Assembly (NCBI RefSeq): GCF_008365375.1
Contig: NZ_QOKW01000003.1
Span: forward strand, 248,001 to 312,000
Reading direction: 5' to 3'
Source of the DNA: Roseomonas genomospecies 6
GTDB lineage: Bacteria > Pseudomonadota > Alphaproteobacteria > Azospirillales > Azospirillaceae
Length of the DNA stretch: 64,000 nt
Position numbers and translations under genes: made by a program. The notes beneath the pieces were generated by a model. That model had not been told where the DNA came from. It ran no database searches and saw only the letters and a program-made list of their open reading frames with translations. Position 1 is the first letter of the stretch; each line of letters starts with the position of its first letter. This document shows positions 59,980-64,000 of the stretch, piece after piece.

Positions 59980-60535
59980 CGTTTCTGATAAGTACAGTCA
60001 CCGTTCTTTCCGAGTCCTCCGGCAGAAATCCGGTGGGACCGGAGCCTGCGGCTGCTGGATGGCGACTCGTCTCCGGCGGTCAAGGTCTTCCGTGGAGCCG
60101 GAGAGCGGGGTTCGGGGAAGCTGCGTGATTTTTGCCGCATTCCGGACCGTTCGCTTTCTGTCCTATTGCCACGAAGGGAGCGGCTGATTAGACTTTCGAT
60201 CCGTTGGGAATGGCGCATCGATGTTGCCTTCGATGTCACGCGCCGATCGCTGAGGGACGGAGACGTTCAAGGCTGCGGGCAAGGCTGCGGGACGCTTCAA
60301 GAAGCTCGACTCGACCCGTTGCTCCTGGAGCGATGCTTTTCTTAAAACTCGACGTGGCAAAGGCGGAGTCCAACTTCGCCGAAGGGATAGTGCTGCCATC
60401 CAGTTGGGAGGCATCCACCGTTGGAGTCTTCAGGAGAGGAAGGTTTTGAACGGACGGGGCCTAATTTAAGTCGAGCGGGACGGTGCCCCTGCGGCGCGGG
60501 GCCGTCCAGGGGGAAAGGAGCGGGGTAGGGGAAGC
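59980..60535. other. rpsT-dnaA intergenic region (556 bp past the terminator)
   Basis: No gene is evident. Contents: a CAAGGCTGCGGG direct repeat at 60268-60279 and 60280-60291, small GC hairpins, and a hairpin-forming leader (60478-60507) just before the dnaA ribosome-binding site. I found no TTATCCACA-like DnaA boxes, so I do not call an origin. Confidence 0.6.
60478..60507 (+). promoter_or_regulatory. hairpin in the dnaA leader
   Basis: GGAC, G and GCCCC in 60478-60489 pair with GGGGC, C and GTCC in 60498-60507, with two single-base bulges and an 8-nt loop. It lies 28 nt upstream of the start and could affect dnaA mRNA stability or translation. Confidence 0.4.
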
Positions 60536-62056
60536 ATGTCGGTCGGCGCGTCGTTGGATCAGCAGTGGGCCCGCATCCGTGGCCGCCTCAAGGACGAGGT
60601 GGGCGAGATCGCCTTCCGGAGCTGGCTGCAGCCGCTGTCCTTCGCCGGCATCCGCGGCGGGGAGGTGCGGATCGTGGTGCCCACGCGCTTCATGCGCGAC
60701 TGGGTGCTGACCCACTACGCCGACCGCATCCGCAACCTGTGGGCCGGGGAGAATCCGGACGTCCTGTCGATCGACGTCGTGGTCGCCTCCGCCAATGCGC
60801 CGTCCATGCTGTCATCCGACGAGGATGGAGAGGGGGCGTCCCCCGACTCCGGCCCGGTGGACGGGTCCGTCGTGCCCGGCCCCGCTCCGGCCCCGCGGTC
60901 CGCGGCGCTGAGCCAGCCGGCCTCCTTCAACGCCACCTCCTACATCGGGTCCTCCTATTCGGCGGGGCCGCCCTCCTTCGCGTCGGACGAGTCGCCCACG
61001 GCGGTCGCCTCGGTGCTGGAGGACCGGACCGACATCTCCGCCCCGCTGGACCCGCGCTTCACCTTCGAGAATTTCGTCGTCGGCAAGCCGAACGAGCTGG
61101 CGCACGCCGCCGCCCGGCGCGTCGCCGACGCCACGTCGGTCACCTTCAACCCGCTGTTCCTCTATGGCGGGGTGGGGCTGGGCAAGACGCACCTGATGCA
61201 CGCCATCGCGTGGCAGATCCGGCGGAACGATCCGAACCGCAAGGTGATCTACCTGTCGGCGGAAAAGTTCATGTACCAGTTCATCCGGGCGTTGCGCTTC
61301 AAGGACACCATGGCCTTCAAGCAGCAGTTCCGCTCGGTGGACGTGCTGATGATCGACGACGTCCAGTTCATCAGCGGCAAGGACAGCACCCAGGAAGAGT
61401 TCTTCCACACCTTCAACGCGCTGGTGGACCAGAACCGTCAGGTCATCATCTCCGCCGACAAGAGCCCGTCCGACCTGGAAGGGATGGAGGAGCGGCTGCG
61501 CTCCCGCCTCGGCTGGGGGCTCGTGGCGGACATCCACCCGACCACCTACGAGCTGCGGCTCGGCATCCTCCAGGCCAAGGCGGACGCGCTGAACGCGGCC
61601 ATCCCGCTGAAGGTTCTGGAATTCCTGGCCCACAAGATCACGTCCAACGTGCGCGAGCTGGAAGGGGCACTGAACCGCATCGTCGCGCACGCCGAACTGG
61701 TCGGGCGCGCCATCTCGCTGGAATCGACGCAGGAGGTGCTGCACGACCTGCTGCGCGCCAACGACCGCCGCGTCACCATCGACGAGATCCAGAAGCGGGT
61801 GGCGGAGCATTTCAACATCCGCGTCGCCGACATGCATTCGGCCCGCCGCGCCCGTGCCGTGGCCCGCCCGCGGCAGGTCGCCATGTATCTGGCCAAGCAG
61901 CTCACCGCACGCTCCCTGCCGGAGATCGGGCGCAAGTTCGGCGGGCGCGACCACACCACCGTGATGCACGCGGTGAAGAAGGTGGAGGAGTTGCGCACCA
62001 CCGATCCGGCCTTCGCCGAGGATGTGGAGCTTCTCCGCCGCATGCTGGAAAGCTGA
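60536..62056 (+). CDS. dnaA: chromosomal replication initiator DnaA
   Basis: A 506-residue AAA+ protein. Domain I (about 1-85), a long Ser/Ala/Pro-rich domain II (about 88-165), then [24 protein letters not shown]. Walker A is [14 protein letters not shown] (about 213-226) and Walker B LMIDDVQF. The DNA-binding domain IV ends with the signature [18 protein letters not shown]. The ATG at 60536 has AAGGAG and GGGGA upstream. No origin is visible beside it. Confidence 0.97.
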   Translation: MSVGASLDQQWARIRGRLKDEVGEIAFRSWLQPLSFAGIRGGEVRIVVPTRFMRDWVLTHYADRIRNLWAGENPDVLSIDVVVASANAPSMLSSDEDGEGASPDSGPVDGSVVPGPAPAPRSAALSQPASFNATSYIGSSYSAGPPSFASDESPTAVASVLEDRTDISAPLDPRFTFENFVVGKPNELAHAAARRVADATSVTFNPLFLYGGVGLGKTHLMHAIAWQIRRNDPNRKVIYLSAEKFMYQFIRALRFKDTMAFKQQFRSVDVLMIDDVQFISGKDSTQEEFFHTFNALVDQNRQVIISADKSPSDLEGMEERLRSRLGWGLVADIHPTTYELRLGILQAKADALNAAIPLKVLEFLAHKITSNVRELEGALNRIVAHAELVGRAISLESTQEVLHDLLRANDRRVTIDEIQKRVAEHFNIRVADMHSARRARAVARPRQVAMYLAKQLTARSLPEIGRKFGGRDHTTVMHAVKKVEELRTTDPAFAEDVELLRRMLES

Positions 62057-62156
62057 GCGGTTCCGCCGTTCGCGTCAAATAGCCCTGCAAAAATGATGGC
62101 ATTTTATTTAAAATCCTTGTAAACACCGGCTCTGGTGCGTGCAAGGGGTCGCTGCC

Positions 62157-63128
62157 ATGAGTTCCGGCTCAACCACGGAGACGAACGTCCTCGTCGTCGA
62201 TGATTCCTCCGTCGTCCGGAAGATCCTGAAGGACCATCTGGAGACACATGGTTATCGGGTTCTTCTCGCCCGCGACGGGCAGGAAGCGCTGGACATCTAT
62301 CACGGCAACGACATCCACATCCTCATCACCGACCTGGAAATGCCGCGCATGGACGGGCTGGAGCTGTGCTGGCTGATCCGGGCGGAGGACGACCAGCACC
62401 GCACCTTCTGCATCCTGATGACCGCGGACGACGACATCCAGCGCCGGATCGAGGCGTTCGACGCGGGTGCCGACGAGTTCCTGACCAAGCCCATCGACAT
62501 GCCCATGCTGCGCGCCCGCGTGCGCGCCGGCGAACGCATCACCCGCACCCACCGGGTGATGGTGGAGATGCTGAACACCGACTATCTGACCGGCGTGCTG
62601 AACCGCCGCCGCTTCATGGAACGGCTGGAGCAGCAGCACCGTCTGCTTCAGGCCGGGTCCCGGAGCGGCGATGGGGCGGAGAAGGCCATGCCCTTCGCCG
62701 TGGCGCTGTTCGACATCGACCATTTCAAGCGGATCAACGACACCTACGGCCATTCCAACGGCGACATGGCGCTGAAGCTGTTCGCCGAGACCTGCGCCGC
62801 CCGCGTGCCGCCCGGCGGCTTCCTCGGGCGCATGGGCGGGGAGGAGTTCTGCATGGTCCTGCCCACCCCGCAGGTGGAGACGGCCATCGCCAAGGCGGAG
62901 GAAATCCGCACGGCGACGGAGGCGCTGACCGCCAGGACCGCGGAAGGCGCGTTGTTCGCCTTCACCGTCAGCATCGGCATCTGCCCGGCGGACGGGACGG
63001 AGACGGTGGCCGACCTGATCGCGCGGGCCGACGAATCGCTTTACTTCGCCAAGAACAGCGGGCGCAACCGCACCGTGGTCTGCGGCATCGACGGCGTCGT
63101 GGTGAAGGCCCGATTCTACGTGATGTAG
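62157..63128 (+). CDS. response regulator with GGDEF (diguanylate cyclase) output
   Basis: A 323-residue protein. The receiver domain (about 7-125) has VLVVDDSSVVRKIL, the phospho-acceptor Asp in ILITDLEMPRMDG, and Lys in FLTKPID. The GGDEF domain (about 155-315) has LTGVLNRRRFMERL, VALFDIDHFKRINDTYGHSNGD and an intact RMGGEEF active site. The product-inhibition I-site (RxxD five residues before GGEEF) is absent, reading PPGG. The ATG at 62157 was chosen; an upstream GTG adds six codons. A CtrA-like sequence, TTAA-N7-GTAA, lies at 62108-62122. Confidence 0.9.
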   Translation: MSSGSTTETNVLVVDDSSVVRKILKDHLETHGYRVLLARDGQEALDIYHGNDIHILITDLEMPRMDGLELCWLIRAEDDQHRTFCILMTADDDIQRRIEAFDAGADEFLTKPIDMPMLRARVRAGERITRTHRVMVEMLNTDYLTGVLNRRRFMERLEQQHRLLQAGSRSGDGAEKAMPFAVALFDIDHFKRINDTYGHSNGDMALKLFAETCAARVPPGGFLGRMGGEEFCMVLPTPQVETAIAKAEEIRTATEALTARTAEGALFAFTVSIGICPADGTETVADLIARADESLYFAKNSGRNRTVVCGIDGVVVKARFYVM

Positions 63129-63262
63129 CGTCCGGCCCGGCCCGGGGGCGTTACGGGCCGATGAAGTTTGCGCCCACTCCCGCTTGAGCCATGGACGGCG
63201 CCCGGATATCGCGGCACAGTCGAGGAGAATGACGGCCAATAAGAAACGGGAGAGAGGGTGTC

Positions 63263-64000
63263 ATGACCAAGGTTCCGGAAACCATCAGCCTGGAACGGCG
63301 CTCCAGCGCCGAGACCCAGCGCGCCGCCAAGGGCTTCACCCGCCGCCTGCTGCTCCAGGGGGCCGCCGCGGTCGCGGGCGTCGCTTCCGTCGGTCCCTTC
63401 ATCCTGCGCGAGGGCCGCGCCGCGTCGGGCAGCGTCAAGATCTTCTCCTGGGCCGGCTACATCAGCCCGGACATGCTGGCCGACTTCGAATCGAGGACCG
63501 GCATCAAGGCCACCCTGACCGAATACGGCACCAACGACGAGTTGCTGAACCAGCTCAAGGCCACGGGCGGCGCCGGCTTCGACATCATCCACCCCACGGT
63601 GGACCGCGTGCCGAACTATGTGGAGTTCGAGCTGGTCCAGCCGCTGGACGAATCGAAGGTCAAGTGGGACGGCTGCCTGAAGTCGGCGGTCGAGGGCTCC
63701 GCCACCATGGGCGGCGTGGTCGGCGGCAAGCGCTTCCTCGCCCCCGCCGACTGGGGTACGGAGGCCATCGCCTATGACCAGGCCAAGGCCCCGCTGACCT
63801 ACGGCACCGCCAGCTACGGCGACCTGTGGAAGCCGGAGCATGCGGGCAAGGTGACGGTGCGCGGCCATTCCGGCCTGATCGGCATCGGCCTGTGGCTGGA
63901 AGGCCAGGGCAAGCTGCCCCACCCGATCCGCGAGCAGTTCAAGGACGAGGCGAAGGCGCGGGCCAACTTCGACGCGATCCTTCAGGCCGCCGCGGCCAAC
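63263..64000 (+). CDS. extracellular solute-binding protein, spermidine/putrescine type, 3' truncated
   Basis: 246 codons to the window edge with no stop. An N-terminal Tat-like signal peptide (about 24-47) reads FTRRLLLQGAAAVAGVASVG. The mature start SGSVKIFSWAGYISPDMLADFESRTGIKATLTEYGTNDELLNQL is typical of PotD-like polyamine-binding proteins. The rest of the cluster, presumably ABC permeases and ATPase, lies outside. The ATG is at 63263. Confidence 0.88.
   Translation, partial: MTKVPETISLERRSSAETQRAAKGFTRRLLLQGAAAVAGVASVGPFILREGRAASGSVKIFSWAGYISPDMLADFESRTGIKATLTEYGTNDELLNQLKATGGAGFDIIHPTVDRVPNYVEFELVQPLDESKVKWDGCLKSAVEGSATMGGVVGGKRFLAPADWGTEAIAYDQAKAPLTYGTASYGDLWKPEHAGKVTVRGHSGLIGIGLWLEGQGKLPHPIREQFKDEAKARANFDAILQAAAAN

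Noticed and set aside
59980-60535. oriC beside dnaA
   Set aside because: No DnaA-box cluster or AT-rich unwinding element found.

Overview
This 64 kb window is high-GC (roughly two thirds G+C), densely coding chromosomal DNA. It reads as core chromosome of an alphaproteobacterium, most likely Rhodospirillales/Azospirillaceae (Azospirillum-like). Pointers are a MucR/Ros-family regulator, an Irr-type Fur protein, an olsB-olsA ornithine-lipid pair, the order miaB-phoH-ybeY-corC-lnt-HTH-metK-trmB-rimP-nusA-ylxR-infB-rbfA-truB-rpsO-pnp, and mutM-enoyl-CoA hydratase-rpsT-dnaA near ubiE-ubiB. Genus-level placement is inference from gene content. I see no phage, insertion sequence, CRISPR array, rRNA or convincing tRNA.

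Layout. 0-10 kb: the N-terminus of a Pro/Ala-rich, possibly bactofilin protein, an EI24 membrane protein, a PfkB-type (adenosine) kinase, a coupled TSUP permease / TIGR02186 membrane protein / universal stress protein cluster, a membrane-anchored spermidine-synthase-like protein, a class III cyclase, an NfuA scaffold, a degenerate polysaccharide deacetylase and a VanX-type dipeptidase. 10-18.3 kb: tsaB-rimI, a TusA-like protein, mucR, olsB-olsA, then miaB-phoH-ybeY-corC with overlapping stop/start codons. 18.5-33 kb: lnt, an XRE regulator, metK, trmB and the translation/RNA-metabolism block rimP-nusA-ylxR-infB-rbfA-truB-rpsO-pnp, punctuated by several intrinsic terminators. 33-47 kb: assorted metabolism, including a methyltransferase, YpfJ-type peptidase, TspO-like protein, KamA-type radical SAM enzyme, glycerophosphodiesterase, nitronate-monooxygenase-like flavoprotein, Irr-rubrerythrin-DUF3501, a 2-hydroxyacid dehydrogenase, a Uma2 endonuclease, a Pat-like acyl-CoA-synthetase/acetyltransferase, L-lactate dehydrogenase and pyrophosphatase. 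48-64 kb: an orphan YejA-like binding protein, a cytidylate-kinase-like protein, ubiE-ubiB, two tandem TPR/GT9-like paralogues, mutM, a small secreted protein, enoyl-CoA hydratase, rpsT, dnaA, a receiver-GGDEF protein and the start of a Tat-exported polyamine-type binding protein.

How it fits together. Two blocks are functionally coherent. miaB to lnt covers tRNA modification, rRNA maturation and lipoprotein maturation; rimP to pnp covers ribosome maturation, transcription elongation and RNA decay. Irr-rubrerythrin-DUF3501 looks like an iron/peroxide response unit with Irr-box-like sequences. TSUP-TIGR02186-Usp looks like an envelope export module whose substrate cannot be read from sequence.

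The most interesting signals are an attenuator-like leader before the nitronate-monooxygenase-like gene, a promoter-plus-terminator leader ahead of rimP, a deacetylase-fold protein that has lost its metal ligands, a MutM with a broken zinc finger, tandem TPR-glycosyltransferase paralogues inserted between ubiE and mutM, and repeated short tandem duplications, three of them with an exact 15-bp period in the first 6.4 kb.
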